Made by a program: the position numbers and the translations under genes | Shown here: positions 45,573-54,980 of the stretch, piece after piece | Layout: each line of letters begins with the position of its first letter | Position numbering within the stretch: the first letter of the stretch is position 1 | Source: Alphaproteobacteria bacterium | GTDB lineage: Bacteria; Pseudomonadota; Alphaproteobacteria; Rhizobiales; Xanthobacteraceae | DNA length: 64,000 nucleotides | Assembly (NCBI GenBank): GCA_037200445.1 | Contig: JBBCGH010000001.1 | Location: 3,410,001 to 3,474,000 of the forward strand | Direction of reading: 5' to 3' | The notes under the pieces: generated by a model | Seen by the model: the letters and a program-made list of their open reading frames with translations, nothing else | Database searches by the model: none | What the model was told of the DNA's origin: nothing

Positions 45573-46838
45573 TCACTTCCACCCCTTCATCGGCCAGACC
45601 AGCTTTTCGGTCGCGTTGGCGTCGGGCCAGACGACCTTGTAGTCGCCGCCGAAGAGCTGGATCAGGTAGGTCGACGCGAGGATGTTCTGCCCGGTGTCGT
45701 CGAACTTCACGCCGCGATAGCCCATCATCAGCTGCTCCGGCTTGAGGTCGGTCGCCTTGAGCGCCGCGATGATCTTCTCGGGCGCGGTCGAAGCCGCGCG
45801 ATTGAGCGCGTCGGCCAGCACCAGCATCGCCTGCATGTTGCGGCCCGAGGTGTCGTCGAGATCGCGCTGTGTCTTCGCCTTGTACATGTCGTTGATCTTC
45901 GACGTGGTCGAGCCCGGCTTGCCGATATCCCAGGCCGAGCGGTTCATCACGCCCTGCGCGATATCCTTCACGGCCGGAACAAACGACGGATCGGAGAACC
46001 CGCTATCGTCGCCAAGCACCATCGGCGGCATGTAGTCGAGGTTCTTCATCGTCTTCATGTAGAGGATCGAGTCGGCCGTGTAGCTGATGAAGATGATGAC
46101 GTCCGGCTGCTTCTCCTTCATCTGCAGCACCTGCGCCGAAACGTCGGTCGCGCTGGCAGGGTAAGGGATGCGGTTCGACACCGTAAGGCCGGCCTTCTTC
46201 GCCGCGGCTTCGACCGCGTCGCCGACCGAGGTGCCGTAGTCGGTGTTCTCGTTCACCACCGCGACGGACTTCACGGTGTGGCCTGCCTTGTTCATATCGG
46301 CGAAGAACCGCATGTAGGCGTCCGCGAAATCGCTGGCGATCGGGGTGCAGCGGAACAGGGTCTTGTAGCCACGCTGCGTGATGTTGCCCGCCGCGCTGTC
46401 GCCGACGACGAACGGAATGCCGTTGCGCTCGGCGACGGGCGTCGCGGTGAACGTGCAGGACGACTGATAAGCCCCGAACAGCACCTGCATCTTGTCCTGG
46501 TTGATGAGGCGGAGCGCCTGCTGCTGCGCCACTGAGGGATTGCCCTGATGGTCGATGACCGTCAGTTCGATCTTCGCGCCGCCGAGACCCGGAATGCCGG
46601 CGTCCTTGGCGAGCGGGATATTGGCGAGTTCGGGATGCGCGTTGTTGACAATGTCGACCGCGACCTCGACCGCGGCCTTGGAGGCTTGCCCGGCTGCCGC
46701 CGCATTGCCGGTCAGCGGAAACAGCACGCCGACCTTCACGGGGTCGGCGGCACGCGCGATGCGCACGCCCGAGGCCGCTGCGGTTGCGGCTGCACCCGCG
46801 CCGGCAAGCACCGTGCGCCGATTGACGCCACGTTTCAT
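45573..46838 (-). CDS. Branched-chain amino-acid-type ABC transporter substrate-binding protein
   Basis: A 421-residue periplasmic binding protein (type I fold, Peripla_BP_6). Leader MKRGVNRRTVLAGAGAAATA with RIARA looks Tat-like. Mature start ADPVKVGVLFPLTGNAAAAG, then VIDHQGNPSVAQQQALRLIN, VLFGAYQSSCTFTATPVAER, VNENTDYGTSVGDAVEAAAK and GLTVSNRIPYPASATDVSAQ. It is the first gene of the Liv-type operon, ahead of livH, livM, livG and livF. The YQSSCTFTATPVAER pocket differs from classical LivJ, so the ligand could be something other than leucine. Confidence 0.93.
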   Translation of the reverse strand: MKRGVNRRTVLAGAGAAATAAASGVRIARAADPVKVGVLFPLTGNAAAAGQASKAAVEVAVDIVNNAHPELANIPLAKDAGIPGLGGAKIELTVIDHQGNPSVAQQQALRLINQDKMQVLFGAYQSSCTFTATPVAERNGIPFVVGDSAAGNITQRGYKTLFRCTPIASDFADAYMRFFADMNKAGHTVKSVAVVNENTDYGTSVGDAVEAAAKKAGLTVSNRIPYPASATDVSAQVLQMKEKQPDVIIFISYTADSILYMKTMKNLDYMPPMVLGDDSGFSDPSFVPAVKDIAQGVMNRSAWDIGKPGSTTSKINDMYKAKTQRDLDDTSGRNMQAMLVLADALNRAASTAPEKIIAALKATDLKPEQLMMGYRGVKFDDTGQNILASTYLIQLFGGDYKVVWPDANATEKLVWPMKGWK

Positions 46839-46999
46839 GGACTCTCTCCCTCTCCCGCCCGGCCCGGCGGATTGTTTTTCCGTGTCACGCCCGCCATTGC
46901 GGGTTCGCGAGGCGCCGGATAGCGTCGCCCGCGCGACTAAAAGGCCCCCCTTCATTGCTGTCAATCGCGGGCGGCCCAACTCATGCGCCGGGAGAGACA

Positions 47000-47614
47000 A
47001 TGCCCTACGACGTGACGATCATCACGGTGAAGCCGAACCGGCACATGGATGCGCTGCCGGGCGTCGAGCGCTGGCTGAAGGCCAATCCGCGAAAGGGCGA
47101 ATTCCTCGCCTGCCTGTTCTGCGACATCGGCGACCTCAACCAGATCATGCTGCTGCATCACTATGCGAGCGACGCCGATCTGGCGGCCGACCGCGACAAC
47201 GTGGCGCGCGATGCCAATCCGTACGGCTGTCTTGAGCTTACCGAAAAGCGCTCGACCAACACGTTTCACCAATTTCCGTTCCTGCCGCCGCTGAAGGCAG
47301 GCAGCTTCGGGCCGATCTTCGAGGTGCGGACCTATCTGCTCAAGCCGACCGGCCTGCCCCCGACCGTCGCGGCCTGGGAAAAGCAGGCGCCCGTGCGGAT
47401 GAAGCTCTCGCCCATCCTTGCCGCCATGTATTCGACCACCGGCGAGGTCACGCGCTTCATGCATATCTGGCCCTATCCGGACCTGATCACCCGCGCCAAC
47501 ACCCGGAAAACCGCAATTGAAACCAAGGTCTGGCCGCCTGCCGGGGGCCCCGACCAGCTTCTTGCGATGCACAACGACATCTATCTTCCGGCCGCATTCT
47601 CCCCTATTCGTTAG
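47000..47614 (+). CDS. NIPSNAP family protein, two-module
   Basis: A 204-residue protein. The first half, MPYDVTIITVKPNRHMDALP with FLACLFCDIGDLNQIMLLHH, and the second half, GPIFEVRTYLLKPTGLPPTV with TRFMHIWPYPDLITRANTRK, are two NIPSNAP-like ferredoxin-type modules. GGGAGAGACA lies before ATG 47000. It precedes the semialdehyde dehydrogenase gene by 70 bases and diverges from the Liv-type binding-protein gene, so it may be controlled with one of them. Reaction unknown. Confidence 0.87.
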   Translation: MPYDVTIITVKPNRHMDALPGVERWLKANPRKGEFLACLFCDIGDLNQIMLLHHYASDADLAADRDNVARDANPYGCLELTEKRSTNTFHQFPFLPPLKAGSFGPIFEVRTYLLKPTGLPPTVAAWEKQAPVRMKLSPILAAMYSTTGEVTRFMHIWPYPDLITRANTRKTAIETKVWPPAGGPDQLLAMHNDIYLPAAFSPIR

Positions 47615-47684
47615 GCTGGACATTCCACTCCGGGGCCGGCGGGCCCCGCACCCACATTCTCAAAAACCAAAAGGCGAGGACCCC

Positions 47685-49115
47685 ATGTCTTACACCCAGC
47701 TCGGGCTTTACATCGACGGCAAGTGGAACCACGGCAACGGCGGCGGCGGCGAGGATGTGCTCAACCCCGCGACCCAGAAGCCGCTCGCGCACCTTCCGCA
47801 CGCAACCGCCAAGGACCTCGACGCAGCGCTCGCGTCAGCGGAAGCCGGCTTCAAGGTCTGGAAGGCGAAGTCCGCCTACGACCGCAGCCGCATCATCAAG
47901 AAGGCTGCCGACCTCGTGCGCGAGCGCGCCGACCAGATCGGGCGCGTGATGACGCAGGAACAGGGCAAGACCTTTGTCGAGGCGAAAGGCGAGGCGGTCA
48001 CCTCGGCCGATATCGTCGAGTGGTTCGCCGAGGAAGGGAAGCGCGCCTACGGCCGCGTCATCCCGAGCCGCAACCCGACGGTGCGGCAAATGGTCGTGAC
48101 CGAACCGGTCGGCGTGGTGGCGGCGTTCACGCCGTGGAATTTCCCGGTGCTGACTCCGGCGCGCAAGCTCGCGGCCGCGCTCGCGGCCGGCTGCTCGATC
48201 ATCATCAAGGCCTCTGAAGAAACGCCCGGCGGCTGCGTCGAGCTGGTGAAGTGCTTCGAGGACGCGGGCGTGCCGCCCGGCGTCATCAACCTCGTGTTCG
48301 GCGTGCCGGCGAAAGTCTCCGAGCACCTGATCGCCTCGCCGATCGTGCGCAAGATCTCCTTCACCGGCTCGGTGCCGGTCGGCAAGCACCTGGCCCAGCT
48401 CGCCGCCAAGGGCATGAAGCGCGCCACCATGGAGCTCGGCGGCCATTCGCCGGTCGTTGTGTTCGGCGATGCCGACCCGGAAAAGACCGCCGACACGATC
48501 TCGGCGTTCAAGTATCGCAACGCCGGACAGGTCTGCATCTCGCCGACGCGATTCTACGTGCAGGAGACGATCTACGACCGCTTCCTCAAGCGCTTCACCG
48601 ACAACGCCAAGGCGATCAAGCTCGGCGACGGACTGGAGAAGGACACCACGATGGGTCCGCTCGCCAACCCGCGCCGGCTCGATGCGATGGACTCATTCGT
48701 CGCGGACGCCAAGAACCGCGGCGGCAAGGTCCAGACCGGTGGCAACCGCTCCGGCAATCAGGGCTACTTCTTCGAGCCGACCGTCGTCACCGACGTGCCG
48801 GACGATTCCAAGATCATGACCGAGGAGCCGTTCGGCCCCGTCGCGCCGATCGTCACCTTCAAGACGTTCGACGAGGTGGTGCAGCGCGCGAACTCGCTCG
48901 AGTTCGGGCTCGCGGCCTATACCTTCACCTCCTCGCCGAAGACCGCGACCGCCATCGGCGATGCGCTCCAATCCGGCATGGTCGGCGTGAACTCGGTCGC
49001 GATCTCGACGCCCGAGACGCCGTTCGGCGGCATCAAGGACTCCGGTTACGGCCACGAAGGCGGCATCGAAGGCCTCGAAGTGTACATGAACAAGAAGTTC
49101 ATCGCGCAGGCGTAA
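47685..49115 (+). CDS. NAD(P)-dependent succinate-semialdehyde-dehydrogenase-like aldehyde dehydrogenase
   Basis: A 476-residue aldehyde dehydrogenase. YIDGKWNHGNGGGGEDVLNP at the start, VVAAFTPWNFPVLTPARKLA, the nucleotide loop ISFTGSVPVGKHLAQLAAKG, the general base Glu250 in MELGGHSPVVVFGDAD, the nucleophile Cys284 in NAGQVCISPTRFYVQE, and the closing SVAISTPETPFGGIKDSGYG. The RKISFTGS and CISPTR patterns fit the SSADH / GabD-type branch. Substrate not proven. Followed by an inverted repeat. Confidence 0.9.
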   Translation: MSYTQLGLYIDGKWNHGNGGGGEDVLNPATQKPLAHLPHATAKDLDAALASAEAGFKVWKAKSAYDRSRIIKKAADLVRERADQIGRVMTQEQGKTFVEAKGEAVTSADIVEWFAEEGKRAYGRVIPSRNPTVRQMVVTEPVGVVAAFTPWNFPVLTPARKLAAALAAGCSIIIKASEETPGGCVELVKCFEDAGVPPGVINLVFGVPAKVSEHLIASPIVRKISFTGSVPVGKHLAQLAAKGMKRATMELGGHSPVVVFGDADPEKTADTISAFKYRNAGQVCISPTRFYVQETIYDRFLKRFTDNAKAIKLGDGLEKDTTMGPLANPRRLDAMDSFVADAKNRGGKVQTGGNRSGNQGYFFEPTVVTDVPDDSKIMTEEPFGPVAPIVTFKTFDEVVQRANSLEFGLAAYTFTSSPKTATAIGDALQSGMVGVNSVAISTPETPFGGIKDSGYGHEGGIEGLEVYMNKKFIAQA

Positions 49116-49119
49116 CCCT

Positions 49120-49244
49120 GTGTCCCGGGCGCAGCGCAGCATGAAATGGTGCGCCGCAGACCCGGGATCGCCACGAACGTCTAGCTTCTCAACGGTCCCG
49201 GATCTGCGTCGCACCGCTTCCGCGCTGCGCCGCGTCCGGGACAC
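49120..49244. repeat. Inverted repeat, GTGTCCCGGGCGCAGCGCAGC family
   Basis: GTGTCCCGGGCGCAGCGCAG at the left and CTGCGCCGCGTCCGGGACAC at the right form long imperfect arms, with internal CAGACCCGGGATCG / CGGTCCCGGATCTG pairing. Located between the aldehyde dehydrogenase and the histidine phosphatase genes. Confidence 0.85.
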
Positions 49245-49256
49245 GCAATTAGAACC

Positions 49257-49865
49257 ATGACCCAGGTCATCGACCTCCTCGGCTACGAGCGCATCGCGCA
49301 TCATGCATCGGCACACACCTTCGCGCCGAAGCGCCAGCGTTTCATCTTCGTGCGCCACGGCGAAACCGAGGGCAACCGCAACAAGATTTACCAGCTTCCG
49401 CACACGCCGCTGAACGAAACCGGCGAAGGCCAGGCAGTGCTTGCCGCCAAGGCGCTTGCGGCAACGCGCATCGGCAGGCTGGTGGCGAGCCCGATGGCGC
49501 GCGCCTGGCGCACCGCGAGCCTGATCGCGCACGAACACAAGATGCATCCCGAGGTGGACGGCGCCCTCTCCGAGCGCTTCTACGTCAGCCTGTGGGATAA
49601 GCCGATCAAGGGCGCCTTCAACTGGGACTGGGATCCGGACGGTTGCGAGCCGCTCTCAACCTTCGTGCATCGCGCAGCGGTGAGCGTGATGCGCATCCTG
49701 GAAGACGACACGGCGGACGGCGAGACCGTGATCGTGGCTCATGGCGGCATTTTACTCGTGACCTGCGCGTTGACGCAGGCGACGCTCGATCATTCACATC
49801 GTCGAAACGCGGTTCCGCTGCGCTTTGCGCGCGAAAACGGCGCATGGACCGCGACGCCGTTGTGA
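49257..49865 (+). CDS. Histidine phosphatase superfamily protein
   Basis: A 202-residue phosphoglycerate-mutase-like phosphatase. RFIFVRHGETEGNRNKIYQL holds the RHG motif with the phosphorylated His34; RLVASPMARAWRTASLIAH and ETVIVAHGGILLVTCAL supply the second Arg/His pair. TPLNETGEGQAVLAAKALA is typical of broad-specificity members. Cytoplasmic. It is 12 bases from the ThDP-dependent enzyme gene on the same strand, suggesting cotranscription, though its substrate is unknown. Confidence 0.88.
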   Translation: MTQVIDLLGYERIAHHASAHTFAPKRQRFIFVRHGETEGNRNKIYQLPHTPLNETGEGQAVLAAKALAATRIGRLVASPMARAWRTASLIAHEHKMHPEVDGALSERFYVSLWDKPIKGAFNWDWDPDGCEPLSTFVHRAAVSVMRILEDDTADGETVIVAHGGILLVTCALTQATLDHSHRRNAVPLRFARENGAWTATPL

Positions 49866-49877
49866 TACTTATCGCGT

Positions 49878-51647
49878 ATGGCTGAGCCGATCGAACGCCC
49901 CCTGCCCTCACTGGCGAACGCGCCGGCGTTCGGCAGTGACGTCATCGCCGACACACTGCGCGCGCTCGACATCCCCTACATTGCGCTGAACCCGGGCGCG
50001 AGCTATCGCGGCCTGCATGACTCGCTCGTGAACTACCTGGGCAATTCCGCGCCGCAGATGTTGCTGTGCCTGCACGAGGAGAGCGCGGTCGCGATCGCGC
50101 ACGGCTACGCCAAGGTGACCGGCCGCGCGATGGCGGCGGCGGTCCATTCCAATGTCGGGTTGATGCACGCCACCATGGCGGTCTTCAACGCCTGGTGCGA
50201 CCGCATGCCCGTGCTGGTACTCGGCGCGACCGGACCGGTCGACGCCGTGAAGCGCCGGCCGTGGATCGACTGGATCCACACCGCGCGCGACCAGGGCGCG
50301 CTGGTGCGCCCCTATACCAAATGGGACGACCAGCCGGCTTCGCCCGGCGCCGCGCGTGAAGCGCTGATGCGGGCGATGTGGATGGCGAACACCACCCCGC
50401 AGGGTCCGGTTTATGTGAACCTCGACGCCGAGATGCAGGAGGCTGCGCTGGCGGAGCCACTGGCGCCGGTCGATGCGGCGCGTTTCATGCCGCCGGTCGC
50501 AAGTGCACCCGATGCAAGTGCCGTCGCGAAGGCGGCCGCCCTGCTCAAGGCCGCTAAGAACATCGTCATGCTGATCGGGCGCACCTCGCGCAACGAGAGC
50601 GCATGGGCTGCGCGCGTCAAACTCGCCGAAGCGACCGGCGCCCGCGTCATCACCTGCCTGAAAACGGCAGCGAGCTTCCCGACCGATCATCCGTTGCATC
50701 TCGGCGCACCCTCGGTGCTCACTCCCGATGCCGAAGGGCTGGCAGCGCTCGCGAAGGCCGACGCGATCCTCAGTCTCGACTGGGTCGATCTCGCCGGCAC
50801 ACTGAAGGCCGCCAAGGCACCAGCCGCCAACGCGAACGTCATCAGCGTCACGCTCGACCACCAGATCCACAATGGCTGGAGCATGGACCATCAGGGCCTG
50901 GCGCCAGTCGATCTGATGCTCGCGGCTGATCCGGAGCAGGCGGTGCCGTTATTGGTGCAGGCGCTTGGCGACATGCCGAAACCTACCTTCGCCCCCCTCG
51001 TCCCGAACGAGGTGCGCTATCCGGACGGCCCGCTCACGGTCGAACATCTCGCCCGCGCGTTGCGCGACGCGGTCGGCGACAATCCCGTTTCGCTCACCCA
51101 CCTCCCCCTCTCCTGGAACGGCGCATGGTGGCCGTTCCGCCATCCGCTCGATTTCCTTGGGAGCGACGGCGGCGGCGGGCTCGGGGCGGGCCCCGGCCAC
51201 ACCGTCGGCGCAGCGCTCGCACTGAAGGGAACCGGGCGCATAGCGATCGGCATCTGCGGCGACGGCGACTTCCTGATGGGGGCAACGGCGCTCTGGACAG
51301 CGGAGCATTACCGCATTCCGCTGCTCATCGTGGTCGCGAACAATCGCTCGTTCTATAACGACGAAGTGCACCAGGAGCGCGTCGCGCGCATGCGCAACAG
51401 GCCCGTCGAGAACAAGTGGATCGGCCAGCGCATCAGCGATCCCGACATCGATCTGGCGCAACTCGCGCACGCGCAAGGGGCGCGCGGGTTCGGACCGGTC
51501 GATGACGTGCGCCGGCTCGAGCCGATGCTGGCCGAAGCCATCGCCGTCGTCGAGGCCGGTGGGGTCGCCGTCGTCGATGTGCGCGTCGCGCCCGGCTACA
51601 CGCCGGCGATGACCGCAGCCGTCTCGAACGCCGAGAGGAAGGCGTGA
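49878..51647 (+). CDS. Thiamine-diphosphate-dependent enzyme (acetolactate synthase/decarboxylase-like)
   Basis: A 589-residue ThDP enzyme with the three-domain layout of the POX/AHAS family. N-terminal PYR domain: IPYIALNPGASYRGLHDSLV and the catalytic glutamate region HEESAVAIAHGYAKVTGR (near residue 67). Central domain: NIVMLIGRTSRNESAWAARV. C-terminal PP domain: GICGDGDFLMGATALWTAEH to VANNRSFYNDEVHQERVAR, the GDG-NN cofactor motif. Whether it decarboxylates, ligates or cleaves a thiamine adduct is not clear. It forms an operon with the next five genes; its stop overlaps the ATPase start (TGATG). Confidence 0.87.
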   Translation: MAEPIERPLPSLANAPAFGSDVIADTLRALDIPYIALNPGASYRGLHDSLVNYLGNSAPQMLLCLHEESAVAIAHGYAKVTGRAMAAAVHSNVGLMHATMAVFNAWCDRMPVLVLGATGPVDAVKRRPWIDWIHTARDQGALVRPYTKWDDQPASPGAAREALMRAMWMANTTPQGPVYVNLDAEMQEAALAEPLAPVDAARFMPPVASAPDASAVAKAAALLKAAKNIVMLIGRTSRNESAWAARVKLAEATGARVITCLKTAASFPTDHPLHLGAPSVLTPDAEGLAALAKADAILSLDWVDLAGTLKAAKAPAANANVISVTLDHQIHNGWSMDHQGLAPVDLMLAADPEQAVPLLVQALGDMPKPTFAPLVPNEVRYPDGPLTVEHLARALRDAVGDNPVSLTHLPLSWNGAWWPFRHPLDFLGSDGGGGLGAGPGHTVGAALALKGTGRIAIGICGDGDFLMGATALWTAEHYRIPLLIVVANNRSFYNDEVHQERVARMRNRPVENKWIGQRISDPDIDLAQLAHAQGARGFGPVDDVRRLEPMLAEAIAVVEAGGVAVVDVRVAPGYTPAMTAAVSNAERKA

Positions 51648-52495
51648 TGGCTGTCACGCGCCTCGACACAGCACCGCGCCCGGCCATGGCCAAGTCCCTG
51701 CTTGTCGTCGAGGACGTCACGAAAAACTTCGAAACGCCGGATGGCGTCATGACGGCGGTCGATCACATGTCGTTCGACGTGGCGCCCGGCGAATTCCTCG
51801 CCGTGATCGGCCCGTCCGGCTGCGGCAAGTCGACATTGTTCAACATCATCGGCGGATTGCTCGACGGCTACGATGGCCGCGTCAGCGTCGCGGGCGAGAC
51901 GGTCCAGGGACCACACGCCTCGATCGGCATGGTGTTCCAGGAGGAGTCGACATTCCCGTGGCGCACCGTCACCGAGAATGTCGCCTTTCCGCTCGAGATC
52001 GCAGGCCAGCCGAAAGCACAGCGCATCGAGCGCGCGAAACACTTCATCGACCTCGTCGGGCTCACCGGCTTCGAGAAGCGCTACCCGGCCGAGCTTTCCG
52101 GCGGCATGCGCCAGCGCGTCGCGATCGCGCGCACGCTCGCCTCCGAGCCGAAGATCCTGCTGATGGACGAGCCGTTCGGGGCGCTCGACGAGCAGACGCG
52201 CCTCCTGCTCGGCGACAAGGTCTTGCAGATCCAGGACCGGCTCAAGCAGACCTGCCTGCTCATTACGCACAACATCACCGAGGCGGTGCAGCTTGCCGAC
52301 CGCGTGCTGGTGATGACCTACCGGCCGGGCAAGCTCAAGCGCATGGTGCCGATCGAGCTGCCGCGGCCGCGCTCATCCGAGATCGTGTCGAGCGACGCCT
52401 TCGGCCGCTACGTCGCGCAGATCTGGGGCGACCTGCGCGAGGAAGCAAGCCGCGGCATGCGCGACGACGAACAACTTCGCGCGGACCGGACATGA
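51647..52495 (+). CDS. Tau/Ssu/Nrt-type ABC importer ATPase
   Basis: A 282-residue ATPase. Walker A VIGPSGCGKSTLFNIIGG, Q-loop VFQEESTFPWRTVTENVAFP, signature LSGGMRQRVAIARTLASEP, Walker B ILLMDEPFGALDEQTR and H-loop LLITHNITEAVQLADRVLVM. This set is typical of the aliphatic sulfonate / taurine / nitrate importer ATPases. Translationally coupled to the ThDP enzyme gene and, by ATGA, to the first permease. Confidence 0.94.
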   Translation: MAVTRLDTAPRPAMAKSLLVVEDVTKNFETPDGVMTAVDHMSFDVAPGEFLAVIGPSGCGKSTLFNIIGGLLDGYDGRVSVAGETVQGPHASIGMVFQEESTFPWRTVTENVAFPLEIAGQPKAQRIERAKHFIDLVGLTGFEKRYPAELSGGMRQRVAIARTLASEPKILLMDEPFGALDEQTRLLLGDKVLQIQDRLKQTCLLITHNITEAVQLADRVLVMTYRPGKLKRMVPIELPRPRSSEIVSSDAFGRYVAQIWGDLREEASRGMRDDEQLRADRT

Positions 52496-53256
52496 CCGCG
52501 CGTGCGCAAAACAATCTGGTGCCGTTCGTGCTCGGGTTCGGCACGCTGATCGCTGCGGTCCTGCTGTTCGAGGTGCTGATCCGCGTCGGGGTCATCAACC
52601 GCTTCATCGTGCCGATGCCCTCGCAGATCGCGGGCGCCTTCCATCGTGTCATCACCGAAGAAGACATCCCGCATCGGTTTCTGGTCACCGCGCGCGAGGC
52701 CTTGTGGGCAACCCTCCTGCTCGCCGTCTTCGGCATCGGCATCGGCGTGCTGCTCTACCGGGTGAAGCTGTTGCGCGAGGCGACCGAAACCTGGGTCGCG
52801 GCGTTTGCTTCTGCGCCGACGGTCCTGATGTATCCGCTGTTCCTGGTCATCTTCGGCCGTAGCGAAAAGACCATCATCATGATGGGCTTCGTGGCGGGCC
52901 TGCCCGCCGTGATCCTGAAGACCATTGAAGGCCTCGCCGGCACGCGCGCCGTGCTGGTGAATGTCGGGCGCAGCTTCAAGTTGTCCGAAGTGCAGCTGTT
53001 CTGGAAAATCTACTTCCCGGCCGCGATGCCGACGATCTTCGTCGGGATGCGGCTCGGCATGATCTTCGCGCTGATCAACATCGTGGGCGTCGAGTTCCTG
53101 ATCAATTTCGGGGGGCTCGGCCAGCTCATCAACGACCTCGCGGAACGCTATGACCTGCCCGGCACCTATGCGGCGATCTGTTTCGTGATTCTGGTCAGCG
53201 TCATCTTCTTCTTTCTCACCGACAGGCTGGAACAATGGCTGAGACCGGCCGACTGA
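52492..53256 (+). CDS. ABC importer permease 1 (BPD_transp_1)
   Basis: A 254-residue permease from the ATG at 52492, overlapping the ATPase stop by four bases. Six helices are predicted, from VPFVLGFGTLIAAVLLFEVL to AAICFVILVSVIFFFLTDRL. The cytoplasmic EAA-like loop that docks the ATPase is NVGRSFKLSEVQLFWKIYFP. It overlaps the second permease gene by 22 bases. The transporter has two different permeases, so it is a heterodimer, less common in the Tau/Ssu group. Confidence 0.92.
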   Translation: MTARAQNNLVPFVLGFGTLIAAVLLFEVLIRVGVINRFIVPMPSQIAGAFHRVITEEDIPHRFLVTAREALWATLLLAVFGIGIGVLLYRVKLLREATETWVAAFASAPTVLMYPLFLVIFGRSEKTIIMMGFVAGLPAVILKTIEGLAGTRAVLVNVGRSFKLSEVQLFWKIYFPAAMPTIFVGMRLGMIFALINIVGVEFLINFGGLGQLINDLAERYDLPGTYAAICFVILVSVIFFFLTDRLEQWLRPAD

Positions 53257-54020
53257 CCGCGCCCGCGGCGCCGCTGCTTGCGCCCGTCACGCTGGTGCGC
53301 GTCGCGATCATCGCGGCTGTGCTGGTGACCTGGGAGGCCGTCGCCGTATCCGGCCTGCTGTTCCGCGACGTGGTCCCGTCGCTCACGGTGATCGGCCGCG
53401 CGCTCGCCGAGCTGCTCATGGACAAAACCTACTACTGGCATCTCGGCGTCACGGCTGGCGAGATCGGCATCGCGATGCTGATCGGTGGACTGGCCGGCCT
53501 CGCGGTCGGCATCCTGCTCGGCAGCAACAAGCTGCTCAGCCGCGCCTATGAGGCTTACCTCTATTATCTCGGGCCGACGCCGAAGATCATCTTCTTTCCC
53601 GTCATGATCATGTGGTTCGGGGTCGGTCCCGGATCGAAAGTCGCGATGGGCACGATCTCGTGCTTCTTCCCCGTCGCGCTCAGCGCGGCGGCCGGCATGC
53701 GGCAGATCAGTCCCATTCTCATTCGCGTGGGCGAGAGCTTCCGCGCCTCGACGTGGCAGATGGTGATGAAAATCTACCTGCCGGCGATGCGCCTGCCGAT
53801 CCTCAACGGCGTGCGGCTCGGGCTCGGCGTCGCGATCATCGGCACGCTGCTCGCCGAGACCAAGCTCTCCAACCGCGGCATCGGATTTCTCATCATCAAT
53901 GCCTATTCGACCTTCAATATGCCGCGCATGTACGCGCTGCTCATCGTATTGTTCGTGCTCTCGATCGGCGTGAACGCGCTGGTCGGACGGTTCGGGGGCG
54001 TCGACGCGATCAGGAGATAG
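53235..54020 (+). CDS. ABC importer permease 2 (BPD_transp_1)
   Basis: A 261-residue permease, MAETGRLTAPAAPLLAPVTL, with six helices including LGVTAGEIGIAMLIGGLAGL and MYALLIVLFVLSIGVNALVG. The EAA-like loop reads RVGESFRASTWQMVMKIYLP. PTPKIIFFPVMIMWFGVGPG is the common SsuC/TauC block. Starts 22 bases inside permease 1. Confidence 0.93.
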   Translation: MAETGRLTAPAAPLLAPVTLVRVAIIAAVLVTWEAVAVSGLLFRDVVPSLTVIGRALAELLMDKTYYWHLGVTAGEIGIAMLIGGLAGLAVGILLGSNKLLSRAYEAYLYYLGPTPKIIFFPVMIMWFGVGPGSKVAMGTISCFFPVALSAAAGMRQISPILIRVGESFRASTWQMVMKIYLPAMRLPILNGVRLGLGVAIIGTLLAETKLSNRGIGFLIINAYSTFNMPRMYALLIVLFVLSIGVNALVGRFGGVDAIRR

Positions 54021-54025
54021 GAGCG

Positions 54026-54976
54026 ATGAAACGCCTGCTGATATTGCCTGCCCTGCTCGGCGCGCTGGTGGCGCCAGCGGAGGCCGACGACCTCGTGAAG
54101 GTCGCGATCGGCCAGCGCGGCAACTGGGACACCGCCGTGTTCCATCTCGGCGACAAGGCCGGCATCTTCAAGAAGCACGGCATCACACAGGAATTGCTCT
54201 ATACCTCCGGCGGCGGCGAGACGCAGCAGGCCGTGCTCTCCGGCTCGGTCGATGTCGGCGCGGCAGCCGGCATCATGGGTGTGCTGGGTGCCTATTCGAA
54301 AGGCGCGCCGGTGCGCATTCTCGGCGCGCAGGCGACCGGTGCCGCGGATTTCTGGTACGCCAAGACGGACTCCGGCATCGCGAAACTGCAGGACACCGAC
54401 GGCAAGACCATCGCGTACTCGACCAACGGCTCCTCGACGCATTCGGTCGTGCTTGCCTTCATCAAGGACTTTGGCCTCAAGGCCAAACCGACCGCCACCG
54501 GCAATCCCTCCGCCACGCTCACCGCGGTAATGTCCGGCCAGGTCGACGTCGGCTGGGCCTCGCCGCCGTTCGGCTTCAAGCAACTGGAAGAGAACGCGAT
54601 CCGCATTGTCGCCAAGGCGAACGACGCGCCGATGGTGCGCGGTCAGACCATCCGGCTGCTGATCACGAACACCGACACGCTCGTCAAGCGCAAGGACGTG
54701 CTGGCGCGCTTCATGGACGCCTACCGCGAGACGGTCGACTACATGTACAGCGGCAATCCCCAGGTCATGAAGGACTATGCGGAGTTCGTCGGCGTCGCGG
54801 AGCCGGTAGCGAAGCGGGTGCGCGACGAGTTCTTTCCCAAGTCGCTGCTCGATCCCGACGAGATCAAGGGGCTGGACGTGATCGTTCCCGAGGCGGTCAC
54901 GCTAAAGTACACGGCCGCGCCGCTCACCAAGGAGCAACTCGGCGAGCTGATCCAGATTCCGCCGCGCAGGAAGTAA
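54026..54976 (+). CDS. ABC importer substrate-binding protein, NMT1/SsuA-like
   Basis: A 316-residue periplasmic binding protein with signal MKRLLILPALLGALVAPAEA. Mature part: VKVAIGQRGNWDTAVFHLGD, AGIFKKHGITQELLYTSGGG, QQAVLSGSVDVGAAAGIMGV, TIAYSTNGSSTHSVVLAFIK and PSATLTAVMSGQVDVGWASP. This is the NMT1/THI5-like fold that binds sulfonates, nitrate or pyrimidines in relatives. GGAG before ATG 54026. Ligand unknown but presumably the substrate of the enzymes around it. Confidence 0.92.
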   Translation: MKRLLILPALLGALVAPAEADDLVKVAIGQRGNWDTAVFHLGDKAGIFKKHGITQELLYTSGGGETQQAVLSGSVDVGAAAGIMGVLGAYSKGAPVRILGAQATGAADFWYAKTDSGIAKLQDTDGKTIAYSTNGSSTHSVVLAFIKDFGLKAKPTATGNPSATLTAVMSGQVDVGWASPPFGFKQLEENAIRIVAKANDAPMVRGQTIRLLITNTDTLVKRKDVLARFMDAYRETVDYMYSGNPQVMKDYAEFVGVAEPVAKRVRDEFFPKSLLDPDEIKGLDVIVPEAVTLKYTAAPLTKEQLGELIQIPPRRK

Positions 54977-54980
54977 TCCG